A stretch of 64,000 nt of DNA from Tetranychus cinnabarinus (Eukaryota; Arthropoda; Arachnida; Trombidiformes; Tetranychidae). Each line of letters opens with the position of its first letter. Position 1 is the stretch's first letter. Positions 1 through 9,760 of this stretch are shown piece after piece. The notes below the pieces were generated by a model. The model did no database searches, was not told where the DNA came from, and saw only the letters and a program-made list of their open reading frames with translations. Position numbers and translations under genes: made by a program. Location: positions 2,728,001 through 2,792,000 of the forward strand of contig WHVY01000001.1 of assembly GCA_022266195.1 (NCBI GenBank), read 5' to 3'.

Positions 1-298
1 TCTCAACCAATTCAATTGATTTTTCGGCATAATCTAATCCAGTTAAATCAGTGTAACCCTCCTGATACAACGAATACAGTAAATGACCATTACCACAGCC
101 AAGATCTATTATTTTACACTTAACAGAATCCGGCAATCTACGTTTTATCCATTTAACCATTTTAGTAAACAATCCTTTACCAAACCAAATTTCACCAGGA
201 TCCTTATGATCAAGATAATTATCAAGTTCTGTCTCGTACAATTTTTCCCAGTAGCTTTTAGTTCCGAGTAAAGATGGGTTTATTGTTTCTTCTTCCAT
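1..298 (-). CDS. EEF1AKMT2: EEF1A lysine methyltransferase 2 (METTL10) homolog, N-terminal part
   Basis: The reverse strand is open from an ATG at 298 to the window edge, giving 99 residues and no stop. It begins MEEETINPSLLGTKSYWEKL, continues with a GEIWFGKGLFTKMVKW segment, and then has the SAM-binding motif I as IIDLGCGNGHLLYSLYQEG followed by LTGLDYAEKSIEL. This order (SYW..LY..EL, GEIWFG, DxGxGNG, GxDY) is that of the METTL10/EEF1AKMT2 family, which methylates a lysine of translation factor eEF1A in the cytosol. The C-terminal half, with the catalytic-core remainder, lies outside the window. No intron is seen in this part. The next gene on the other side, thioredoxin reductase, is divergent and about 3 kb away. 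Family assignment is from remembered motif order, not a search. Confidence 0.85.
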   Translation of the reverse strand, partial: MEEETINPSLLGTKSYWEKLYETELDNYLDHKDPGEIWFGKGLFTKMVKWIKRRLPDSVKCKIIDLGCGNGHLLYSLYQEGYTDLTGLDYAEKSIELVE

Positions 299-3200
299 TT
301 CTTTTTCCGAATAAGGAGATAAAGAAAAATAGATACACTGAAAGGGAAATTAAAATGGATTAATTAACAGGTTATCAGAAGAATCAACTTACCTCAACAA
401 GTAAACTCTGAACAAGGCTGAAAGAGACTCACAAGTCGATAAATCTTTACAAAAAATCAAAAAGTTACTCAAACTGATGTTTTCGAGATCCTAAGACGAA
501 ATATAATTTTGTATATCATTGGATGTAAACCAAACTGATCAAAGAAGCACGCTTTACTGTCGGCCTGAAAATTATTGATTTCCGACCTTAACATCAAAAA
601 AGACCAAATTCTCTAAAAGAATTATAATTCACCCCTTTGCACTGATTATAAACTCAGACAAACTAGTGATGATAATTAAGGGTGACACAAGTTTACTAAT
701 ACAACAAAATAATCGTATGATACGATTCGTATCTTTCAACACATGATTCCAACACATGTTGTTTTTTTCAAAACACCAATAGATAGAGCCACATTAACCG
801 ACCACAGAAAATTTAATAATTGTTTCTATTACTTTAATAAAAATCCAGAATATGCGTCTAAAGCTAGCTGAATGGCATGTTCAATAGCTAAATAATTAAT
901 ATGGATCAGCATAAAGTGTGTACTTAAGAAGTCTTTTTTTGGTGCTTACCAAGTTATGCTAGCAGAATATGCCGTTTGTACTCAATCTAAACCTAATTCG
1001 ACCTGGCTTAAAATTACCTGAACAAAGTCAGAACAGATTTGAATGATATTTACACGAACGATGTAACTTGATATACCGAATAATATGCTAAATATTTCTA
1101 TCGACCAAACAGAGTTTTTGGACTTGTGGAGTAAATAAAGCAATTATCGATTAATGAAATAAATAACTGATGCCAATTCAGGAGCTTAAGCAAAATTCAG
1201 GAGGTCTTGTTTCAATTAAAATTATCAGGTATGGAATTGAATAGAAAATTCAACATTTACTTTGACGGGCTACATGTGGATATTGTGATGCTAGCCTTAC
1301 GCTGAAAAAAATCAACTTGTCCATTTTTGTCAGAATAAACCATAAAAAGATGGAATGATCAAAAATAAAATATCATTTTGATGAAGCAAATAATTTGCGG
1401 TTAACAATTAAAACTGAAGAGATTCAATCTTTATTTTTGCCCATTTAATTTTTCTTTATTATCGCGCCTAATGTATTTCAAAATGAATTTGTTAAAATTA
1501 ATAAAGAAAGTTTGAGCTTCGCTTTGTATTTTTGGTACTCAATTAGTGATCGTCATCTAATGAAGCACTTCTACATTTCGCCGAGGAAATGAAAAATATT
1601 GAAATTTACTTTTTCACCATATTTATTGACTGTCTGGCTGGGGCTGGACTTGTTTGACTAATTTACCTTTAATTTATAAACTAATGTACCTTGGTAAAGT
1701 TACCCAAAATTGTCTTCCCATGTATTTGTATGCATAATTTTTAGTGAATTTATTAGATAATCATTTACTTCTTACATCTGTTTATTTCAACTGTATAGCT
1801 TTTTATTGCAGCTTGCAATTTTTTAAGCAGTTTCAATTTATAATTAAATAATGACTTAATTGTTGTAAACATTAATAAATATTAATCACTGAGCTATTTA
1901 TTATTTCCATCTTCTGATATTTTTCATGGAATCATCACTTCAAGTTTTATTTTATCACAATGATGGATTTGTATCATAAACTTATCAAGAGCATTTCTGA
2001 ACAAATGTGAGACATTTACTACACATTGAGTACAAAAAGGGAACGTTACTTTTGAGTACCTGAATAAGTCTGACATTAGCTCACATAAAAGTTCAAGACA
2101 ATATATTTGCACTTATCTGTAATAAATTACTATGAAATTGCTGATTATTGATCTCTTTGTGCTAAAAAAATTGAAAAAATTCTACTGCTATGTTTAATAG
2201 CATCTATATTTACATAGCAGGTGAAATTTATTGCCAATAATCAATGCCAATCAAGATTGATACAGATTTTGCCGATGAAGGTTGAAGATATCATTAGAAA
2301 TGCAAGCGGATAACAAAGAATGACAAAAGACGAATTGAAGATTCCGCAAAAAGATTACTCAATTATAATTTATAGTAATCCGATTGATAATTAATTGATA
2401 GACATTATATTTTTTGAATTTAAAAAAAGTCTCACAAATTGTCAGACTGAAAGCCATTAAGCTGATTTTGGTAAGGAAATTCATTATGGAAAAATGTATT
2501 TTGATCTGTTCATCGATTAGGCATAAATTTATTATTGTAATCAATCGATATTTTCGCCCAACGATCATTAAATATCAAATTTTACCCAAAAGGTTAACTC
2601 AATTGATTGCTTTTTTTCGTGTTTGTTATAAAATACCATTTTTTTAAAGATGGCGGTAGTTAAATCATAGCTCTAATGCTTAGAGATTGCGTTGTTATGC
2701 ATAACACGTAAAATGTATACGAACTGATAATGAAAAATTATAGAAAGCCTTTTATTTTACAATAAAGTTAAACTATTTCCCTGAAACATTAATTCTAATG
2801 ATAGACAGTTATTATTAGATTACTGTTGGTCATTACGAAATCTTGAAAGGAGGACAGCTTTACATTTTACCTGTGCTCCTTTAACTGACCCGTTATTTTA
2901 TTGGTCAATTATTTTCTGTGATCTTTACCTTGTTTACCTTGTTTAACATTGTAATCCAAATTAAAGAAATCTGGTTAATCTGTTTAACTTATTGTTTTCT
3001 TGACATATTGTGCCTTAACACAAATCATCTGCAGTTGAATAATCGCATCGTCATCATCTCGTTTCCAATAGATTTACAAGTCAACTCAAACCAGCTAACA
3101 CAAAAATTACATTTGCTATCAAGACTCATTGACTAACATTTACCACTAACGAGCTGTTGTGATTAAAAGTAGAGGGGAAAAGACTAGAGGAAAAAGAAGG

Positions 3201-3354
3201 AGAAAGGAAAACGCAACCGAGTTTCAAGCCTCTTTCACCAACGTTTGTTTATCAGCTCCTACAATCTCTTAATTTTTTTTCATCATCTATTGCAATTGAG
3301 TCTACAAGATCAGTACTATTGTACCTCCCTAAGGATAAATAGTTAAATAGTTAA
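299..3354. other. Intergenic region between divergent genes
   Basis: About 3 kb of AT-rich sequence between the methyltransferase and the thioredoxin reductase genes. Open frames here are short and without recognisable domains. It must hold both promoters and 5' UTRs. I see no repeat, RNA gene or conserved motif that I can name. Confidence 0.6.
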
Positions 3355-6256
3355 ATGAGAAGAGCTTTTATAACTCTTTCACCTCTACTAGTTAATGCAT
3401 TAGTTAAACAGCGGTCCAAAAGATTGATTCAATTACTTGGTGTACCTCTTATTAAACCCTTGGTCCGACCTTTTAGCTCTATCAATTCAACCAACAATCC
3501 GCCTGTGAGAGCCATGCCGCCAATAGGTTTATCCTTTCAATACAAGAAATTAATCGATGAAACCATTGAAACTAATAGAGCTGTTATATTTGGTGATCCT
3601 TCGTCCGAGGAAGTGACTAAGGTGATTATTTTTCGTCCGGTCTATTTGTTTCTTATTCAAGTGACTAAAGCGTCTTGAAGATTTTTCTTTTCTCGTTTAT
3701 TCTTTGTTTACTTTGTTCTCTATTTTAAAATACTAATGTCTTGTTGATCTTTACATTTTTTCTTCAAGATTAAAGAAGTCTTTGGCCAATTAGGCTCTGA
3801 TTACCATGTCTTTGGAATAGATACCGTTGCCGATCCCCAAACATTCAACGATCTACTGCAATCCAAAGCCCCTCATGGCCGAATTCCTTTGGTTTTTGCA
3901 ATGGGTAAACCAATCGGAGGTTACGAAGATGTTGTAAAATCTTTTGAATCTGGAGACTTAGGTCGATTACTTAAACCTCACCCATATGATTACGACTTAA
4001 TTGTTATTGGAGGAGGATCTGGAGGTCTTGCTGCCTCAAAGGTTAGACAGTTTTTTCTAATTTATCAATATATATGTTCATTTGTCTTCATAGTACTAAC
4101 CCTTCATTTACTTTCATTAGCTATTATTTTTTATCGATTAGAAAATATGTTTCCTTTTTTATCACGCTGTTCTTAATATACCCTTTCTCTCTGTCTCTCT
4201 TTTCCTGTTTTAATTTTAGTTTCAATATTTTAAAATCTATTTTGTGCATTGGGTTTATTTTTCAACTCAAAATTGAAATGTCAAAACTGTGTTCGATCTA
4301 TTTTTGCTACCTATTCAGTTCTTGTTCAATTTAGGCGATCGCTGATCGATTTTTAGATTTTCATTGGTATTTGAAAATGAATTGGGAAATTGTCATTTTC
4401 GATGACTATTGATTAACTGTACTTGTGTAGCCTTGGGAAAATATTCATTCAGGTCTTTTGTATTGATTTCAGATTGCGTCAAACTATTGTATCTTTTATT
4501 TTTCATAGATTATAAAACTATATTTTCATTTTATTTCAGGAAGCAGCTCGTTTAGGACAAAAAGTTAGCTTATTGGATTTCGTTACTCCGTCTCCTATTG
4601 GAACTACATGGGGTTTGGGTGGAACCTGTGTTAATGTCGGATGTATTCCCAAAAAATTGATGCATCAGTCAGCTCTTGTTGCTGAAACTTTACATGTTGC
4701 TTATGAATGGGGTTTTGCTGAACAAAGATTAGAGCTCAATCACTTTTGGAATCGACTCGTTCAAAATATCCAGAATGTTGTCAAAGGATCTAATTTTACT
4801 TATAGAGTTGCACTCAGAAACTCAAATGTTAAATACATTAATGCTTATGGTACTTTTGAGGATGAGCATAAAATCAAAGTGAGTAATCTTTCATGTTTAA
4901 CAGCATGTTAAATTAGAGTTACCTTTGATTTGACAGCATCTCAATGATCTAATTCAATTAGAGGACATTGAAATGGATTTTCTTTTCATCTTTCCTGTAA
5001 TTTGAATCACTTGCTATTGACTAGATCATCGAAATTCTTTCAAGTCAATAATCGTCCTACTGTATTTATATTTTATCTCTAATTTACTGAATATTTTTGC
5101 TTTTCAGCTCACAGATAAATCTGGTAATGAATCTTATCTGACTTCAAACAATTTCCTCATTGCTACTGGTGAGAGACCTCGTTATCCTGATATTCCCGGT
5201 GCAATTGAATATTGTATTACTAGTGATGATTTGTTCAGCCTGCCTTATCATCCTCAAAAAACTTTAGTTGTTGGTGCATCTTATGTAGCTCTTGAATGTG
5301 CTGGTTTTCTCAGATCTTTGGGTGTCGATGTTACTGTTATGGTACGATCTGTTCTTCTTCGAGGTTTTGACTCTGAAATGGCTGAGAAAGTTGGTCAGTA
5401 CATGCAAGATGAAATAAAAGTGAAGTTTCTCCGTCCATGTGTTCCCCTAGAGATTGAAGAACGCACCCCTCGCAGTCAAACTCAGGCTGGAGTTTTAGGT
5501 GTTAAGGCTCAACTCACTGATGAAGGAACTATTTTCACTGAAGAATTTAATACTGTTATTTTTGCGGTTGGACGTAAGCCTTGTACCGATAAAATCGGTT
5601 TAGATAAGATTGGTGTTGAAGTTGACAAAAGAGGAAAGATCCCATGTGTTAATGAACAAACAAACGTTCCAAACGTTTATGCAGTTGGTGACATTGTCCA
5701 AGACAAACCTGAATTAACTCCAGTTGCAATAAAAGCAGGTATTTTGTTAGCTCGTCGTTTAGCTGGGGTCAGTGATGAATTATGTGATTATTCAAGTGTA
5801 GCAACAACTGTTTTTACTCCCTTGGAGTATGGTTGTTGTGGTTTATCTGAAGAGAAAGCTATTGAACTTTATGGTGAAGAAAATATTGAGGTTTATGTTC
5901 AACACTTCACTCCAACCGAATGGTCAGTAGCACAAAAACCAAAGAATATTTGCTACGCTAAAGTGATAACCCTTCTAACTGAAAACGAAAGAATCCTTGG
6001 TTTCCATTACTTAGGACCTAATGCCGGTGAGGTGACTCAATTCACATCTTTAGCATTGAAAAAGAATTGCACTAAAGCAGAATTAGACTCTATGATTGGT
6101 ATTCACCCAACTAATGCTGAGGTAAGTTCAAAAACAAATCTATTTATGTTCAATCATTTTCAATCTGTTTATTTGTTTTCAATTTAGGTATTCGTGTATC
6201 TGACTGTCACAAAGAGAAGTGGAAAATCATCGTTACAGGCTGGTTGCTGTGGTTGA
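3355..6256 (+). CDS. Thioredoxin/glutathione reductase with degenerate glutaredoxin domain
   Basis: Five coding exons (3355-3621, 3769-4041, 4540-4878, 5108-6121, 6188-6256) join in phase into 653 codons with stop (652 aa). The enzyme is a FAD flavoprotein that uses NADPH to reduce thioredoxin. Residues 1-42 are basic and hydroxylated without acids, like a mitochondrial targeting peptide; an internal Met at about 53 could give a cytosolic form. Residues about 60-165 are a glutaredoxin-like domain, but the CPYC site is replaced by GDPSSEEV and the domain has no cysteine. Then come the FAD motif DLIVIGGGSGGLAASK, the redox disulfide GGTCVNVGCIPKK, the NADPH motif GASYVALECAGFL and the dimer-interface HPTNAE. 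The C-terminus is QAGCCG then TGA: cysteine replaces the selenocysteine of vertebrate GCUG. A poly(A) signal AATAAA lies at 6325-6330. Domain order matches the TXNRD3 (TGR) type of animal thioredoxin reductase. Confidence 0.95.
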
Positions 6257-6689
6257 TGTTTCAATTTTAATTGTAATTTCGTAAAAAAAAGACCTGTAAC
6301 CTAGTAATGCTTTTTAAGTTTAAAAATAAATAAAGTTTTGTTTTATTAATGGATCAATCAATTGTAATGATCGGAAAATCAAATATTCAGATCGAGATCA
6401 TAGATTAATTGAATTACGTAATTTTCAGTGCAAACTCACTGAATTTTTGTTACCATTGGCAGATGAAGTAGTCAGATCAGATTATAAATCATTTGAATAG
6501 TAAGTTTATTTATCTTCAAGCAACAAAGCATTGGTATTAGACTAAACAAAATCTTATATTGTTAATCTTGGCCTTAATATATGCTGTATGTATTAGATTC
6601 AGATGAAAGTTGGATGAGCAAATAAAAAACGAGCTTAGGAATGTACCAAAGATATTTATATTTAATGAACATAATATCCCATTCTCAAC
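6257..6689. other. Convergent 3' region, no gene seen
   Basis: Short AT-rich spacer between the convergent stops of thioredoxin reductase and METTL5. It contains both 3' UTRs, including the AATAAATAAA at 6325-6334 for the reductase. Confidence 0.7.
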
Positions 6690-7392
6690 TTATCTGTGCG
6701 AGAATCTAAGAAGGTCAACGTCGATTGCTTTAACGGCCTTTGAATGACGAGCATAAGTTGCTGGCAAGTCATAAGAAAATTGTCCCAATACTTCGACTTT
6801 AGCGCCCAATTGCTCTCCCTTTTTTACTATGAACTGGAAGAAAAATTAAAAAGAAGTTAACGATTAGAATATTTTATTCGTCACCTGTAGGCCATGTACT
6901 TACCGATCTTGTAGATGATTTATGCAATGAATAAACGGCGACTTTCGTCAAATCTAAAGCAGCTTTGATGAATGAAATATCAATACCTGAGTTACCTTTG
7001 GTACCAAAAGGAGGATTGAAAATGGCTACATCAAAACTTTTAGGTTTGAGCACACATTTTGTGACATCGCTTTCAACAAAATCGATGGGCGGTTGACCAA
7101 CAAAAAGTTCATCCAAGTCGGCTAAATTTGATAAAGCAATTTGAAAAACACTGGAATCAATATCGACTCCAACTACATAATGGGCTCCAAGTAAAGCTGA
7201 ACCAATTGCTAAAATACCAGGACCGGTTCCTAGATCAACAATCATTTTACCCTCAATATGATTACTCAGTGAAATCGTATGAAGCATTCGTGCGGCAACA
7301 TAGCTAGGCGTAACATATTGTTCGTATCGAATATTTGGGTCTGAAAATCCTTCCAGGTCATCTAAAATTGATTCCAAGCGTTTCAGATTCAT
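6690..7392 (-). CDS. METTL5: METTL5, 18S rRNA N6-adenosine methyltransferase
   Basis: Two exons (7392-6904 and 6833-6690, GTAAGT donor) join in phase 0 to 210 residues; the human protein has 209. It starts MNLKRLESILDDLEGFSDPN and carries YEQYVTPSYVAARMLHTI, SAM motif I VDLGTGPGILAIGSALLGA, VGVDIDS, and the adenine-N6 methyltransferase tetrapeptide NPPF in FDVAIFNPPFGTKGN. The last exon encodes the FIVKKGEQLGAKVEVLGQF strand and ends LLRFSHR. In other animals METTL5, stabilised by TRMT112, makes the single m6A in helix 44 of 18S rRNA. All catalytic motifs are intact. It lies tail to tail with thioredoxin reductase; the next gene upstream on the same strand, the BED finger gene, is 541 bp away. 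Assignment is strong from full-length collinearity. Confidence 0.95.
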
Positions 7393-7933
7393 TTCTCGTA
7401 CATTTGGTTAAATAAGTGAGGAGCAAAATAAATGTTCACCCTAAAAACTTTAAGCGATCAGAAGTTGATATAAATTTAACTCATTATTTACTTACCAAAG
7501 AAAATATTAAGGTACGACAATTAATTAGCAGAACAGGGTTAAAATTTTACTTAGGATTGAGACTAATCAAAGTGATGAGCTGCATAATTTCCTAGACGGA
7601 AAGAAAACACCACATATGTTTACATCTTTTAGCGCCACTTTTTAAATATGGCATAATTGGCATTGTAAATGATCATTTTGATAAATTAGATTAGGAAAGA
7701 GATTATTTACGAGATTTTAGTTCTATTAATTATTGGGTTATTAGTTATTACATAAAAACAGAAAGAGCTTCTTCGTCTAGGATGGTTTGCTCCAACAAGT
7801 ATCTTTGAGACACGCAAGTTTAACAAATTTGTAAAATATATGGAAAAAACATGTTTATTGTGATACATTAAGAATGTTGGCCTCAATCCTATCAGGCTTC
7901 CAATTTGATTAATTTTTCTTCAGAGTTTAGAGA
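7393..7933. other. Spacer between two minus-strand genes
   Basis: AT-rich spacer holding the METTL5 promoter/5' UTR and the 3' UTR of the BED-finger gene. Nothing else recognised. Confidence 0.6.
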
Positions 7934-8212
7934 TCAAAGAATAAGGTAGATCAACTGTTCTGTTGATTTTTCTTGGTTTTCCTCAGCAACTGATGATGAC
8001 TCGATGGGATGTATTTTATGCAAATGTTTATGAAGATTTGATGTTCCATGTGAACAATTGAACAATTTCCTGCATAAAAGACAATTTGCTTGAGTTCCAT
8101 TGGCTTGTTTAATGAAATATTTCCAAATGTTACTACGTTGAGTAGACTTTTTGCTCATTTTCCTTGGAGATGGAGCTGGGGCAATAGTATCACGCAAATA
8201 ATCATGATCCAT
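7934..8212 (-). CDS. Small BED-type zinc finger protein
   Basis: A single coding exon encodes 92 residues starting MDHDYLRDTIAPAPSPRK. Residues about 25-70 form one BED finger: SNIWKYFIKQ, then CLLCRKLF as the C-x2-C pair, the GTSNLHKHL helix and the H...H pair in HKHLHKIHP. BED fingers bind DNA and often descend from hAT transposases or chromatin proteins. Here no transposase or other domain follows; the frame closes soon after with a Gln/Glu-rich tail. A clear acceptor (CACTCAG) lies six bases before the ATG at 8219, and a GTAAGT donor at 8331, so the 5' UTR has an intron of 113 bp, which supports a real transcribed gene. Function is unknown; a domesticated transposon finger or a truncated ZBED gene are both possible. 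Confidence 0.7.
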   Translation of the reverse strand: MDHDYLRDTIAPAPSPRKMSKKSTQRSNIWKYFIKQANGTQANCLLCRKLFNCSHGTSNLHKHLHKIHPIESSSVAEENQEKSTEQLIYLIL

Positions 8213-8504
8213 GGCTACCTGAGTGAATCAAGAATGGAGGTCATCAAATGAACAGAGTAAATATAAAATGATACAGAAATTTTAAAAATTAGAACCAAAC
8301 AAGATAATGAATTTGTTTATTTTCAACTTACTTATTGTCTGTTGATGAGTGTAAAAATAAAATAAACGCAAAAAGGTTTAAGAATCAGTAACGCCATCTT
8401 CAGAGTATTCCAACATGTAAAATTTTTTCCCGATTTTAATTTGTTTTTTAAATGTCAACTTGTAATAAAATAAATAGTTTTATTAAATCAATGAATTTTT
8501 AACT

Positions 8505-8975
8505 TTAATTTTCGATTGCTTTAATAGATTGTTCGCCCTTCAACTTTTCACGAATTAATTCTGCCATCGCTCTTTTTGTCCTCCTTTCAAGTTTATCCAA
8601 CTTTTTTGCGATGTTTCTTTTCAAGTCCCAATCAATTTTTCTAGGAGTCAAATTATTCAAATCAATTGTTTCAGCGACAGGTTGTGGCTTAGCTGCTTCT
8701 AATTGGTCTTTAATCAAATCTTCAACAGATGCTAGTTTTCCAGTTTCAGCTTTAATCACTGCCAAACTTTCATCGTGAGGATTATAGTTTCTAAATTTTG
8801 GTTTTGGTAAAACATTTTCTTTGGATTGTTCACCGGATTGAGTATCTTTGGTAGCACTTTTAGATTTCCATGCCATTAGTCTTTCTTTCCGTCTTTTTGC
8901 TTCGTCCTCAAGCGAACCGACAACAGTTTCATCAGCCATTGGTTCCTCCGAAGGCTCCTCCATTGGTTGATCCAT
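8505..8975 (-). CDS. CCDC12: CCDC12 homolog, spliceosome-associated coiled-coil protein
   Basis: Codes for 156 residues from MDQPMEEPSEEPMADE to SIKAIEN. The family core is clear: LEDEAKRRKERLMAWKSK near the N-terminus, KFRNYNPHDESL in the middle, EDLIKDQLEAAKP, then DLNNLTPRKIDWDLKRNIAK and KKLDKLERRTKRAMAELIRE. CCDC12 is a nuclear protein found in human spliceosomes (cwf18 in fission yeast). I chose the Met at 8975 because a TTCATTCAG acceptor stands just before it; the longer upstream reading is hydrophobic intron sequence. An upstream 5' UTR exon is likely, with a possible donor near 9034. The length is close to that of the human protein (166). It is divergent from ubiquilin, with about 785 bp between the start codons, so a shared promoter is possible. 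Confidence 0.93.
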   Translation of the reverse strand: MDQPMEEPSEEPMADETVVGSLEDEAKRRKERLMAWKSKSATKDTQSGEQSKENVLPKPKFRNYNPHDESLAVIKAETGKLASVEDLIKDQLEAAKPQPVAETIDLNNLTPRKIDWDLKRNIAKKLDKLERRTKRAMAELIREKLKGEQSIKAIEN

Positions 8976-9760
8976 TGCTGAATGAAAATAACACTTAAGG
9001 TATAACCAACAAGACAAAGCAAGCAAAAAAGAAACCTTATTTGACAATTAATTTATGCAAAATAAAAGATCATAAAGCAAACTGAATCAATATTTAATAA
9101 AGGTAAGTTTCACATCACAATTTCAAAATTGGTTCAAAAAAACTTCAAGATTTGAAATCTCAGCTGTAATAGGCAGATCAATTTTGAAATTTTATCCAAT
9201 CAATAGTCAAATGATGTCAATATTCAACATCGATGGTTTATTTTACGTGAGTTTTTTATGCTATTCTCACAGCAATCTGATTTAAAGAGATAGAAAGTAA
9301 ATGAGAAAGAGAAAAGGAAAAAAGAAAGAGATTGATTGGTCGAAAGTTGGTTTTTAACTGTAAGCTGCTTTCTGTATTTGTATTAACAATTAAACTAATC
9401 ATTCCTTCCTTCTGACTCAGTTCAATTCTAACCTTATCCTTATTCTGAGTGTTGATTTATTCAATCATTTCTACTATTCAGCGCTTGTTTGAGCAACCTT
9501 TTTAATTTTTTGCTTCTTGATTAATATCATCTTTCTTTTTTTCTGTCACTTCCTTGCCTTTCCTTTCCTTCTGGTTCTTTCTTTTTCTCTCCTGACTGTT
9601 CATTGAAAACAATCACCTTTTTTTCTCGCCTCTGATTATCTTCTTAAAAGAGTGTTTTTCAGATCTATTGTTTACAAATCTATCTTTTTGGTGATTTAAC
9701 CTCTATATTCTTGGTGACTCCGTTTTACATCATCTACATCAGTTCACTCATATTTTAAAC
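8976..9760. promoter_or_regulatory. Head-to-head promoter region of CCDC12 and ubiquilin
   Basis: 785 bp separates two divergent start codons. It includes the CCDC12 5' UTR intron and a pyrimidine-rich tract at about 9520-9700 in the ubiquilin 5' UTR. No TATA box in canonical position is evident, as is usual for housekeeping genes. The promoter role is inferred from layout only. Confidence 0.5.

Noticed and set aside
83..271. 62-codon plus-strand ORF
   Set aside because: It is the antisense shadow of the EEF1AKMT2-like gene, which has clear SAM motifs on the minus strand.
2359..3136. Several 60-80 codon ORFs on both strands
   Set aside because: No domain, biased AT-rich codons, many Ile/Lys/Phe; typical random frames of intergenic DNA in this genome.
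8976..9047. N-terminal extension of CCDC12 (MSNKVSFLLALSCWLYLKCY)
   Set aside because: It is intron read-through: a TTCATTCAG acceptor precedes the family-type start, and the extension is hydrophobic, unlike the family.
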